This document shows, one piece after another, positions 22,680 through 29,740 of a DNA stretch of 34,621 nucleotides (positions are counted from its first letter, which is position 1; each line of letters starts with the position of its first letter). The notes beneath the pieces were generated by a model. The model did not search any database. It saw nothing but the letters and a program-made list of their open reading frames with translations, and was not told where the DNA came from. The position numbers and the translations under genes are program-made. This stretch comes from Planctomycetota bacterium (GTDB taxonomy: Bacteria > Planctomycetota > Phycisphaerae > Phycisphaerales > Phycisphaeraceae), in NCBI GenBank assembly GCA_021413865.1, contig JAIOPN010000054.1, positions 1 through 34,621 of the forward strand, read 5' to 3'.

Positions 22680-23891
22680 TCAGACGAGCGTAATCGCCCG
22701 TGCGCCGGGGGCGGGGCGGGTGACGAAGAGGGTGGGCTCGATGGAGGTGCGTTTCTTGTACTGGTCGTGCATGTATTGCGCCACGCGGTCGGCGGCGTCG
22801 GTGCGGACGAGCGTGACGGTGCAGCCACCGAACCCCCCGCCGGTCATGCGCGAGCCGAACACGCCGCCCGTGGTTTTGCCGGCCTCGCCCGCAAGCTCCA
22901 CCATCAGGTCGAGCTCGGCACAGGAGACCTCGAAGTCGTCCCTGAGCGAGGCGTGGCTCTTGTGCATGAGCCGTCCGAACGCGGTCCAATCACCGGCGAG
23001 CGCCGCCTCCGCCGCCTGCTGCGTCCGCGCGATCTCGCCGACAACGTGGTACGCCCGCCGGTATTCATCCTGGGTCATCTTGCCCTTCGCGCCCAGCAGC
23101 GCCTTCATCGGCAGGTCGCGCAGCGATTTCACGCCCGCCGCTCTCGCCGCCGACTCGCACTCGGCGCGGCGCTGGGCGTATTCCCCGCCGGTCAGCTCGT
23201 GCTTCACGTTTGTATTCGCGATAAGCACGCTCACGTTCGGGTCCGCCAGCGGCACCATGCGCGGGGCGAACGAGCGGCAATCCAGCAGCATCGCGTGCTC
23301 CGGCTGCGCGAGCACGGCGATCGCCTGGTCCATGATCCCGCAGGGGACACCCGCGTAATTGTGCTCGGCGGCCTGGCAGAGCCGTGCCTTGTCCATCGGC
23401 GGCAGGGTCTTGCCCGTCATCGCCTCCATCAGCGTCGCGGCCGCAACCTCCAGAGATGCGCTGCTGGACAGCCCGCCGCCCAGCGGGACGGTCGAGTCGA
23501 TCACGGCATCAAACCCGCCGGGGTCCAGGCCCGCGGCGAGGCAACCGGCGATAACACCACGCACATAATTTGACCACGGATCGGCGGCCCCGGCCCTGGT
23601 GACGGGGTGCGCGAGCGAAAAGATGACGGGTTTGTCGCCGCCGGAGTTGGCGCTCATAAGACGGACGGAGCGGGAAGGTTCGGGGGTGGGACCGGCGACG
23701 ATGACGGTCTGTCGTTGGATGGCCATGGGGAGGACGAAGCCGTCATTGTAGTCGGTATGCTCGCCGATGAGGTTGACGCGTCCGGGCGCGGCCGCGGCGA
23801 AGCGAGGGGAACGGCCGAACTGCCGGGTGAAGCGTGCGGCGGCGCGGGCGACCTGCTCATCCAACACGGGATCGGGGGCGGATTGGGGCAT
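22680..23891 (-). CDS. galK: Galactokinase
   Basis: The product has 403 residues and is a GHMP-family kinase that phosphorylates galactose at C1 with ATP in the Leloir pathway. The galactokinase signature GRVNLIGEHTDYNDG is at residues 37-51. The GHMP ATP-binding loop PLGGGLSSSAS is at 136-146, the catalytic aspartate lies in CGIMDQ (D188), and the C-terminal GGVFGSRMTGGGFGGCTVTLV carries the third motif. The gene is complete and no residue is missing. No other gal gene is present, and the neighbour downstream is an aminotransferase gene. The start is the ATG at 23891. A 33-bp inverted repeat covers the upstream promoter region. Confidence 0.97.
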   Translation of the reverse strand: MPQSAPDPVLDEQVARAAARFTRQFGRSPRFAAAAPGRVNLIGEHTDYNDGFVLPMAIQRQTVIVAGPTPEPSRSVRLMSANSGGDKPVIFSLAHPVTRAGAADPWSNYVRGVIAGCLAAGLDPGGFDAVIDSTVPLGGGLSSSASLEVAAATLMEAMTGKTLPPMDKARLCQAAEHNYAGVPCGIMDQAIAVLAQPEHAMLLDCRSFAPRMVPLADPNVSVLIANTNVKHELTGGEYAQRRAECESAARAAGVKSLRDLPMKALLGAKGKMTQDEYRRAYHVVGEIARTQQAAEAALAGDWTAFGRLMHKSHASLRDDFEVSCAELDLMVELAGEAGKTTGGVFGSRMTGGGFGGCTVTLVRTDAADRVAQYMHDQYKKRTSIEPTLFVTRPAPGARAITLV

Positions 23892-23920
23892 GCGGGCTCT
23901 GCGGTGTGCGTCTGGTGAGA

Positions 23921-23926
23921 ATGATA
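23921..23926 (-). promoter_or_regulatory. -10 box candidate for galK
   Basis: On the minus strand this reads TATCAT, 30 bases before the start. The -35 position 17 bases further up falls at about 23944-23949, inside the first arm of the inverted-repeat element at 23942. No independent -35 match is seen. Confidence 0.35.
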
Positions 23927-23941
23927 CCTCGGGAGGGTGTT

Positions 23942-24056
23942 TCCCATAGCCCCCGGCTCGGCCGGAGGGTTCTTCGAGCGATCACCGAACATCGGGCATG
24001 CACCGTGATGACGGTGGTCCAACAAGAACCCCCCGGCCGAGCCGGGGGCTATGGGA
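23942..24056. repeat. Double-hairpin inverted-repeat element, copy 1
   Basis: Two 33-base arms (23942-23974 and 24024-24056) are inverted copies with a single mismatch. Each arm starts TCCCATAGCCCCCGGC at its outer end, contains its own palindrome (CCCCCGGC-TCG-GCCGG), and has inner end TTCTT. The 49-base spacer begins CGA and ends CAAC, and includes the perfect hairpin CACCGT-GATG-ACGGTG (24001-24016). The element fills the divergent gap between galK and the amidase. A second element with the same inner ends lies at 28147. Confidence 0.8.
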
Positions 24057-24093
24057 CAGTGCAAGGCCCGAGATTTTCGCGGTTTTCAGGGGT

Positions 24094-24131
24094 GGCTCCG
24101 CATTCTTTTCACCCCGGAACCGGGCGGAGCC
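24094..24131. repeat. Palindrome next to the double-hairpin element
   Basis: GGCTCCG (24094-24100) pairs with CGGAGCC (24125-24131). Inside the loop, CCCGG-AA-CCGGG (24112-24124) forms a second stem, giving a compact branched structure. It lies between the inverted-repeat element and the amidase promoter. Confidence 0.45.
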
Positions 24132-24172
24132 GATGTGATAAGGATGGCATGGAGCGGGGGCGCGTGACCGGG

Positions 24173-24178
24173 TAGAAT
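24173..24178 (+). promoter_or_regulatory. -10 box candidate for the amidase gene
   Basis: TAGAAT lies 54 bases before the ATG at 24233, with no obvious -35 box. The same box, with weak -35 sequences, precedes other genes in this window. Confidence 0.35.
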
Positions 24179-24232
24179 ACAGGATTGCGGGGAGGGGTAC
24201 GACCTGCAAAATTCAGCACAGGAAGCGGTGGC

Positions 24233-24985
24233 ATGAGTCTGTCTCGACGCGATTTCGTCCTGCTTGGAATGGGGCTGATGGCCGCCGGCTGCGCGTCGCA
24301 GCAGCAGACGCAGAACGAGACCCCCGATGTCCTTTGGCCCGGGCACCTGGACCGACCGGTGCCGACGGGTCCGGGCTCTGCCACGCTGCCGACACACCCG
24401 AACACCGGTGCGATCCAGCCACCCCGCCAGCAGGTCGTTGAAACCCCCGTCGCCGGCTCCATCCAGGCGATCCCCCGCTCGCGTTGGGCGGCCGCGGGTC
24501 CGATCATGAGCAAGATGATCCCGATGAACGGGATAAACCGGATCACCGTCCACCACGAGGGCTGGACGCCCGTCTATTTCACGGACGCCGCCACCACTGC
24601 CTCGCGCCTGGAACGCGTGCGTCAGGGCCATCTGAGCCGCCTGAGCGCGGGTGATATCGGCTACCACTTCGTCATCGACCGCGCCGGCCGCGTCTGGCAG
24701 GGCCGTGACCTCCGCTACCAGGGCGCCCACGTCAAGGCGAACAACGAGCACAACATCGGCGTCATGTGCCTGGGCAACTTCGACCAGCAGTCCCCTTCCG
24801 ATCCGCAGCTCGTTGCGCTGCGCGACACGGTCTCCAAGCTCATGCGTCAGTACCACGTCTCGTCGAACCGGAACATCAAAATGAGCCGAGTGCAGACGCA
24901 CCAGGAAATCAACCCCACGCGCTGCCCGGGCTTGGCGCTCCAGCCGAAGATGGTCTGGCTGCGCCAGAACGGCTACCTGGGCTGA
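24233..24985 (+). CDS. PGRP/amidase-2 type N-acetylmuramoyl-L-alanine amidase lipoprotein
   Basis: The product has 250 residues. The ATG at 24233 has AGGAAG at 24220-24225. The N-terminus SRRDFVLLGMGLMAAGC carries a twin-arginine motif and a lipobox with cysteine C20, so the enzyme should be an envelope-anchored lipoprotein. A Pro/Gln-rich spacer runs to about residue 80. The amidase-2 domain (about 80-250) has the zinc ligands HH at 107-108, H223 in QTHQEINPTRCPG, and C231 as the cysteine ligand of the PGRP family. GYHFVIDRAGRVWQGRDL is also typical. The reaction removes the peptide stem from MurNAc. It probably serves wall remodelling or recycling in the periplasm. Confidence 0.92.
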   Translation: MSLSRRDFVLLGMGLMAAGCASQQQTQNETPDVLWPGHLDRPVPTGPGSATLPTHPNTGAIQPPRQQVVETPVAGSIQAIPRSRWAAAGPIMSKMIPMNGINRITVHHEGWTPVYFTDAATTASRLERVRQGHLSRLSAGDIGYHFVIDRAGRVWQGRDLRYQGAHVKANNEHNIGVMCLGNFDQQSPSDPQLVALRDTVSKLMRQYHVSSNRNIKMSRVQTHQEINPTRCPGLALQPKMVWLRQNGYLG

Positions 24986-25287
24986 TCGCCTGTCTTGTTT
25001 TGTAGTTCCTCGCCCGCTTCTTTCCCCAACATTCAATCCGCCTGTCTCTAATGTGTTCCCCTATGCGTCGTGTGGAGTTTTATAAAGCGCGACGCGGTCG
25101 TCGGTGTTTTTATGCCCGGCGCGTTGATAGGAAATAGACTCTCCGAAATGCCACTCTCGCCGCGTCGTCGCGGACGCCGCGAGATGGGGTTCCAGAGATA
25201 CGCGTTCGGCAATGCGGGGCCGTTGAGGGGTATCTGAATAAGCGGGCGGGCAGCACGCTCGATCCGCGAGGGGAGGGGGTTCAGGTT
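24986..25287. other. Intergenic region between amidase and WYL regulator
   Basis: About 300 bases with no convincing gene. The first 150 bases are AT-richer (runs such as TTTTGTAG, TTTTATAAAG and GTTTTTATG) with no clear stem and T-run as terminator for either convergent gene. A half-palindrome CAATGCGGGGCCGTTGAG at about 25211-25228 resembles CAATGCGGGGCTGCTGAG next to the hairpin at 20509-20531, but the matching GCCCCG half is missing. It may be a decayed copy of the same repeat. Confidence 0.5.
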
Positions 25288-26376
25288 CTACGAACCGAGA
25301 CGTGGCTGCCCGCCCTTTCCCATTTCGACCTCCTTGAGACTCTCGGACTGGTCATCGGACGACGGGGAGCCCGCGGGCGCAGGGGGCTCCCGCACCCATA
25401 TTTTCGGCGCTCGGTCCGGCGTGTCCGCCCGCGTCTGGCGCTCCGCCGCGGCCTCGTGCATGTGCCGCACCATCTCCCTGAGTTGCACCGGCATTAGCAC
25501 CGTCACCTGGTCGGCGTAGCCGCATATCCACCAGGCGATCTCGTTTAGACCATCCACCTCGAACCGCACCACGCAGCCCCCGCCGGGCAGCTTCGTGACC
25601 TGTTGCGTGCGGTGCCAGCGCACCTCGCTGACGTTGACCGCCACGCGCGGCGTGAACTCCAACTCGACCTGATACTCTTTCCCCTCGGGGATGAGCTGCC
25701 ACGCCCGCCCGAGTTTGTCCTCCACCCGGAAGCCCGTTGGCCGATGGAACCGCTGCTCCGTCGGCTCCATCGACACAATCCTCGCCAGCTTCAGCACGCG
25801 CACCTCGTCGTGTGCGTCGGTACGCCCCAGCACATACCACGCACGCGCCGCGAAGTGCAGCCCGTAAGGCTCGAATGTGAATGTTGATTCTTCCGCCTCC
25901 GCCGGGCTTTTGTATCGCACGCGGCAGGTCCGCCCCTCGTCGATCCAGCGGTGCAGCTCCGCGTAGTGGCGGCTGTCGTCGTCGCCGACGGATTGCGCGC
26001 CGTCATCAACCGAGACGTGCTCCATCATCTCGATGCACGCGCCGCGGATCGGCTCGGGCACCATCGCGATGAGCTTGTGGATCCCGGAGACCGCCGCGCC
26101 CGCCAGCGGCCGACGGCCCTGCGCGCCGACCGTCTTGCTCAAGAGCAGCAGGCCCAGCGTCTCGGGCACCGTCAGGTTCACCGGCGGGAGGAAGAACCCA
26201 TCGCCCAGCCGATAGCCGCGTCCCGGCTCGTGGTAGTACGGGATGCCCGCCAGTTCCAGCATCTTCAGGTCCCGGAAAAGCGTCCGCCGGCTGACCTCCA
26301 GCGTCCGCATTAATTCTTCCGTGCCCGGGCCGCACCCTGTTTGCAACAAGAGAATCAAACGCAACAGACGATGCAC
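25288..26376 (-). CDS. YafY-type transcriptional regulator with HTH and WYL domains
   Basis: The product has 362 residues from a GTG at 26376, which has AGGAA about ten bases upstream. The N-terminal 60 residues form a winged helix-turn-helix of the HTH_11 type (LLRLILLLQTGCGPGTEELMRTLEVSRRTLFRDLKMLE, split over about 4-41), with GRGYRL as the wing. Residues about 160-310 form the WYL region, with TCRVRYKSP, FEPYGLHFAARAWYVLGR and the C-terminal extension (VRWHRTQQVTKLPGG, WICGYADQVTVLMP). WYL domains bind ligands such as nucleic acids or signal molecules and are common in regulators of stress and defence genes. Residues after about 320 are disordered and Pro/Ser-rich. Its target is unknown; the divergent operon (dehydratases) is on the same strand, so no obvious partner is present. 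Confidence 0.92.
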   Translation of the reverse strand: MHRLLRLILLLQTGCGPGTEELMRTLEVSRRTLFRDLKMLELAGIPYYHEPGRGYRLGDGFFLPPVNLTVPETLGLLLLSKTVGAQGRRPLAGAAVSGIHKLIAMVPEPIRGACIEMMEHVSVDDGAQSVGDDDSRHYAELHRWIDEGRTCRVRYKSPAEAEESTFTFEPYGLHFAARAWYVLGRTDAHDEVRVLKLARIVSMEPTEQRFHRPTGFRVEDKLGRAWQLIPEGKEYQVELEFTPRVAVNVSEVRWHRTQQVTKLPGGGCVVRFEVDGLNEIAWWICGYADQVTVLMPVQLREMVRHMHEAAAERQTRADTPDRAPKIWVREPPAPAGSPSSDDQSESLKEVEMGKGGQPRLGS

Positions 26377-26726
26377 GCGGCTGGTATTCCTGAGGGCTCG
26401 TAATCCAACGCTGAGTTAGTGAGGCGCAGAGTGATATGCCGTCGCCCGCGTGACGCTTCAGACCCAATTCACCCCATCGACGTGGATAGGGAGAGCCTCT
26501 CCTGCTAAATGTCTAATCAACTCATCAACCGCAATATGATTCACCGACCCCGACTTCTCCCGTCCCTCTCGGTTCCCATCGATGCCAGACATGTCCCGGA
26601 AGGCACCTGATTCACTATGACCATTCGTCGGATGAAAAGCAAGGAAAACTTAAACCCGTGTTTCCAATTACCCGACCGCCCTCAGCGCATCGCGAAAAAG
26701 ACTTGAAACAAAGGGAATTGACGAAT
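26377..26726. other. AT-richer gap between the WYL regulator and dehydratase genes
   Basis: About 350 bases with no gene above 25 codons that carries a ribosome-binding site. The base composition is visibly less GC-rich than the flanking genes. It probably includes the upstream control region of the WYL regulator, which lies downstream on the minus strand. No hairpin, repeat or recognisable remnant of a gene was found. A ketosynthase, the usual next member of a dehydratase/ACP set, is not here. Confidence 0.5.
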
Positions 26727-27227
26727 TCAGAATCCGCTCTGCCGGATCAGATTCATGAACTGGTCAGTGAAAACAAAATTATGTTCAGGGAATTCCAGAC
26801 CGGCGCGGTTCTTATCGATGTGGCTGAACATGAGATCGATGTGCGCGAGCGGAACAATCGAAGCATCGGCGGGATTGATACGTTCAACAACGCCCGTGGT
26901 CGATGCGCCCGTCGCGTCGATGCGGTCCATCGTCGCGCTGTATCGGATCGTGTAGCCGGGCCATGCGGCGTCGGTGAACGCTGCGCGGCCGACCTTGGCG
27001 AGGATCACCTTCTCGGAAAAATCGTACGCGTGGCCGACCATGATGCCGGCGGTCTGCGCCATGCCCTCGATGATAAGCGTGTTGGGCAGCACGGGCATCG
27101 CGGGCCGCGTGGCCGTCGCGGGGAAGTGGTCGTGCAGCACCTCCTCCGCCAGCGACACGTTCTTGATCGCGACGCAGCGCTTGCCTTTTTCGAGCTCGAG
27201 AATGCGGTCGATCCAGATCCAGCGCAT
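26727..27227 (-). CDS. FabZ/FabA-type 3-hydroxyacyl-ACP dehydratase, atypical
   Basis: The product has 166 residues in a hot-dog fold, with the dehydratase histidine H34 in HDHFP and the acid residue E54 in LIIEGMAQTAGI. In classical FabZ the motif is HFPGxPVxPGV, but here six extra residues (ATATRPAM) separate HFP from PVLPN, so the substrate pocket is probably altered. It is the last gene of a three-gene minus-strand operon (dehydratase, ACP, dehydratase), with a 27-base gap to the ACP gene. It probably acts on a special acyl chain bound to that ACP rather than in bulk fatty-acid synthesis. The start is the ATG at 27227. Confidence 0.85.
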   Translation of the reverse strand: MRWIWIDRILELEKGKRCVAIKNVSLAEEVLHDHFPATATRPAMPVLPNTLIIEGMAQTAGIMVGHAYDFSEKVILAKVGRAAFTDAAWPGYTIRYSATMDRIDATGASTTGVVERINPADASIVPLAHIDLMFSHIDKNRAGLEFPEHNFVFTDQFMNLIRQSGF

Positions 27228-27254
27228 AGGGATTGTTTTCGCGGCGGAGCGACC

Positions 27255-27641
27255 TCACGCCGTCTTCGACTGCACGAACGCGACCAGGTCGCTCACCTTG
27301 ATGAAGTTGGGGAACTCGTTCTTGTTGCGGTTCTTGTCGAAGGCGTCGAGATCAATGTAGGGCAGGACCTTCCGCAGCTCGGCCATGCCGCCGTCGGTCA
27401 CCTTGTCGCCCTGCACGAACTGCGGGTTGTTCAGCACGCTCTCGGGGAAGAGCTCGCCCTGGTTAACCTTGATGCTAAACGCCTTCTCGAGGCGGAAGAC
27501 GATATCGAGGAAGTCGATCGACTCCGCGCCGAGGTCTCCGACCAGCGTCGCCTCGGGCGTCACCTCTTCCTCATCAACGCCCAGCGCCGCGGACAGCTCG
27601 ACCTGAACCTTCTTGAACGCCTCTTCGTTACTCATCGCCAT
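27255..27641 (-). CDS. Acyl carrier protein with C-terminal extension
   Basis: The product has 128 residues from an ATG at 27641, with GGAG eight bases upstream (TTG at 27662 and ATG at 27635 are alternatives). The carrier-protein core is residues 1-80, with the phosphopantetheine serine S41 in DLGAESIDFLDIVF. Ordinary ACPs are about 78 residues; this one continues for another 45 residues, including LRKVLPYIDLDAFDKNRNKNEFP and a short helix. Such extended carriers are known in specialised lipid or polyketide clusters. It lies between two dehydratase genes in one operon and is presumably their substrate carrier. Confidence 0.9.
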   Translation of the reverse strand: MAMSNEEAFKKVQVELSAALGVDEEEVTPEATLVGDLGAESIDFLDIVFRLEKAFSIKVNQGELFPESVLNNPQFVQGDKVTDGGMAELRKVLPYIDLDAFDKNRNKNEFPNFIKVSDLVAFVQSKTA

Positions 27642-27672
27642 GACCGGCACTCCGTTATCCAAAAGTTGATAT

Positions 27673-28068
27673 TTACTTCCAAGGCGGGCTCAGCGGCGTG
27701 AGCCGAAACCGGCCCTGCACCGCCACCTTGTCGCCCACGCTGCCCACGCCCTCGAACTCGTATCCCTTCTCGTCGCGCTTCCGCAGCGTGACCTCGACCT
27801 TCAGGCTCTCGCCCGGCCGGACCATGTTGGAGTAGCGGATGTTCCGCACCTCGCCAACCACCAGCGGGGCGTCCGGGCCCCCATCGTTCCGTCCCGCGAC
27901 CAACGCCCGGCCGGCCTGCGCCAGCGTCTCGAGCATCATCACCCCCGGCAGCACCGGGAACCCCGGGAAATGATCGGCCAGATACTCCTCGGCGCTGGTG
28001 ACATTCTTGATTGCCACCACCCGCTCGGGGCTACGCTCCAGCACCTGATCGATCAGCTCGAAACGCAC
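27673..28068 (-). CDS. fabZ: FabZ-type 3-hydroxyacyl-ACP dehydratase
   Basis: The product has 131 residues from a GTG at 28068, chosen because CAGGGG lies seven bases upstream; an in-frame ATG further back would add about 70 non-homologous residues. The classical motif HFPGFPVLPGVMMLETLAQAG spans residues about 33-53, with H33 and E47 as the catalytic pair. The enzyme dehydrates 3-hydroxyacyl-ACP to trans-2-enoyl-ACP. It is the first gene of a three-gene operon with an extended ACP and a second, atypical dehydratase, so it may serve a dedicated lipid pathway rather than general fatty-acid synthesis. A likely promoter lies at 28103-28131 and a double-hairpin repeat lies beyond it. Confidence 0.9.
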   Translation of the reverse strand: MRFELIDQVLERSPERVVAIKNVTSAEEYLADHFPGFPVLPGVMMLETLAQAGRALVAGRNDGGPDAPLVVGEVRNIRYSNMVRPGESLKVEVTLRKRDEKGYEFEGVGSVGDKVAVQGRFRLTPLSPPWK

Positions 28069-28102
28069 GCACAAACCCCTGTTTCCACGGGAAAGATCGC
28101 CG

Positions 28103-28131
28103 AGTGTAGCCCTATACCGAACACCACGCAA
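28103..28131 (-). promoter_or_regulatory. Promoter candidate of the dehydratase/ACP operon
   Basis: On the minus strand TTGCGT and TACACT are separated by exactly 17 bases, a fair sigma-70-type match, 35 bases before the GTG at 28068. The double-hairpin element begins 16 bases upstream. Confidence 0.4.
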
Positions 28132-28146
28132 ACCCCGCTCGGAGAG

Positions 28147-28223
28147 AGCCCCGCCATGCAAATGCGGGGCTTCTTCGATGTGTGGAGCGTCAACAAGAAG
28201 CCCCGCATTTGCATGACGGGGCT
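28147..28223. repeat. Double-hairpin inverted-repeat element, copy 2
   Basis: Two 29-base arms (28147-28175 and 28195-28223) are inverted copies with one mismatch. Each arm is itself a hairpin (GCCCCG, one extra base, CAT-GCAA-ATG, CGGGGC) and ends TTCTT at the inner side. The 19-base spacer CGATGTGTGGAGCGTCAAC starts CGA and ends CAAC, as in the copy at 23942. It fills the gap between the divergent dehydratase and ceramidase-like genes, upstream of both promoters. Confidence 0.85.
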
Positions 28224-28233
28224 GCGAAAACAT

Positions 28234-28239
28234 TACAAT
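28234..28239 (+). promoter_or_regulatory. -10 box candidate for the ceramidase-like gene
   Basis: TACAAT lies 29 bases before the ATG at 28268. The expected -35 position (28211-28216) falls in the right arm of the double-hairpin element and has no TTGACA match. Confidence 0.35.
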
Positions 28240-28267
28240 CTCCCGTCTCATCGCAGGAGTTCCGCAC

Positions 28268-29590
28268 ATGGCCAAGCCCCACGCCTCTAAAGGCTGGAAG
28301 ATCGGTTACGCCCAGGGCGACATCACGCCCAAAAAAGGCCAGACCCTCATGACCGGTTTCGGTCGTGAGCGCTACGCAGAGGGCACGCTCGCCCCGCTCC
28401 GCGCCCAGGCCGTCGCCCTGCGTGACACCAAGGGCAAGACCGCCCTGCTGATCACCGCCGACATCCTGGGCTTCGACCGGCGGAGTGTCGAGTTTCTCCG
28501 CCGCACGCTAGCCGCCAGGCACAAGATCGACCCGCAGGCCGTCATGCTCGCCGCCTCGCACACCCACTGGGGCCCGCCCACACTCTTCCGCGTCACCGCC
28601 GCAGTCGGTGCGCTGGACCCGTGGTACGTCGTCGGCCTCGAACGCAGGCTCGCCGCCCTCGCCGATGAGGCGATCAAGTCCCTCGCCCCCGGTGCGGCGA
28701 GCTACGGCTTCATCAACGCCGCCATCGGCCACAACCGCCGCCTGCCCCAGGACGACGGCACCATCGGCTGGGGCCCCTACCCCGAGGGCTTCTACGACAA
28801 CCACACCCCCGTCCTCCGACTCTCCCGCTCGGCGCGCGACGTGGACGACATCCTCCTCGTCGGCCACGCCTGCCACCCCACCAGCTCGGGCGGCATCAAC
28901 AAGTTCACACCCGACTACCCCGGCTCGATGCGCGACCGCATCGAATCGAAGCTCGGTCCGCGCAGCCGCGCCCTCTTCGTCATGGGCTGCGGCGCCGACG
29001 CCAAGGTCACCCACCTCGATGCCAAGTCGGGCCAACTGGTCTTCACCGCCGATCCCAAAAACTCCGCCAAGCGCGGCCGGGCCCTCGCCGACGACGTGCT
29101 GAAACACCTCGCCGACAAACGCGCCCAACGCCTCGACCTCCCCGCCTCGCTCCGCTGCAAGGTCGTCTCCGGCAATCTCACCATGACCAAGGCACGCAGC
29201 CCCGCCGAGATCGAGGCGATGGCGATGCGGCCCGACAACGGCGGGCACGAGGTCTGGTGGGCGCGGCAGATGCTCGCCTTCCCCGACGCTCGGCGGAAGC
29301 ACTACTACGAGGCGCAATCCTGGGTGCTGGGCAACGCGCTCACCGTGCTCGCGCTCGAGGGTGAAGTCTGCAGCCCCCTGGGCCCGCTGGCGCGCGGGCT
29401 GGCGCGGACGCCGCACGCCATGACCATCGCCTACGCCAACGAGGTGCAGGGCTACATCCCCACGAAGCGGATCGTGCTCGAGGGCGGCTACGAGGGCGAA
29501 TCCTCCCACCGCGCCTACTTCAAGCCCGCCCCCTTCACGACGCGCGTCGAGGCGGAGTTCAAAACGATTGTCCGCCGCGCGGTGAAGTAG
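28268..29590 (+). CDS. Neutral/alkaline ceramidase-type N-terminal domain protein
   Basis: The product has 440 residues. AGGAG at 28253-28257 supports the ATG at 28268. The protein begins GYAQGDITPKKGQTLMTGFGR, matching the opening of the neutral/alkaline non-lysosomal ceramidase N-terminal domain (a G-x-x-D-I-T-P strand). ASHTHWGPP near residue 97 and VGHACHP near residue 198 supply the zinc histidines, and NEVQGYIPTKRIVLEGGYEGE near the end is also typical. No signal peptide is visible, unlike secreted ceramidases, so substrate and location are uncertain; many planctomycete members of this family have unknown hydrolase activity. It is divergent from the dehydratase operon and separate from the downstream kinase-like gene. 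Confidence 0.88.
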   Translation: MAKPHASKGWKIGYAQGDITPKKGQTLMTGFGRERYAEGTLAPLRAQAVALRDTKGKTALLITADILGFDRRSVEFLRRTLAARHKIDPQAVMLAASHTHWGPPTLFRVTAAVGALDPWYVVGLERRLAALADEAIKSLAPGAASYGFINAAIGHNRRLPQDDGTIGWGPYPEGFYDNHTPVLRLSRSARDVDDILLVGHACHPTSSGGINKFTPDYPGSMRDRIESKLGPRSRALFVMGCGADAKVTHLDAKSGQLVFTADPKNSAKRGRALADDVLKHLADKRAQRLDLPASLRCKVVSGNLTMTKARSPAEIEAMAMRPDNGGHEVWWARQMLAFPDARRKHYYEAQSWVLGNALTVLALEGEVCSPLGPLARGLARTPHAMTIAYANEVQGYIPTKRIVLEGGYEGESSHRAYFKPAPFTTRVEAEFKTIVRRAVK

Positions 29591-29630
29591 TTATTCCCGG
29601 CCCCGCTAACGCCTCCCCAATACCTCGATC

Positions 29631-29636
29631 TATAAT
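29631..29636 (+). promoter_or_regulatory. -10 box candidate for the kinase-like gene
   Basis: A perfect TATAAT lies 105 bases before the ATG at 29741 and 41 bases past the ceramidase-like stop. No convincing -35 box is seen, as at 12032. Confidence 0.4.
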
Positions 29637-29740
29637 GTTCACGGTGGTTAGTCCGCATTGCCGACAAAAGCCCAACGGTTTTCGGACCGATCCATACTTC
29701 CGGGGGGCGGGGCCGCGTAATTCCACCCGAGACGGTGCGA

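Noticed and set aside
23942-24056. Rho-independent terminator interpretation of the galK-amidase inverted repeat
   Set aside because: It lies upstream of both flanking genes, which diverge from it, so there is nothing for it to terminate, and no T-run follows either arm.
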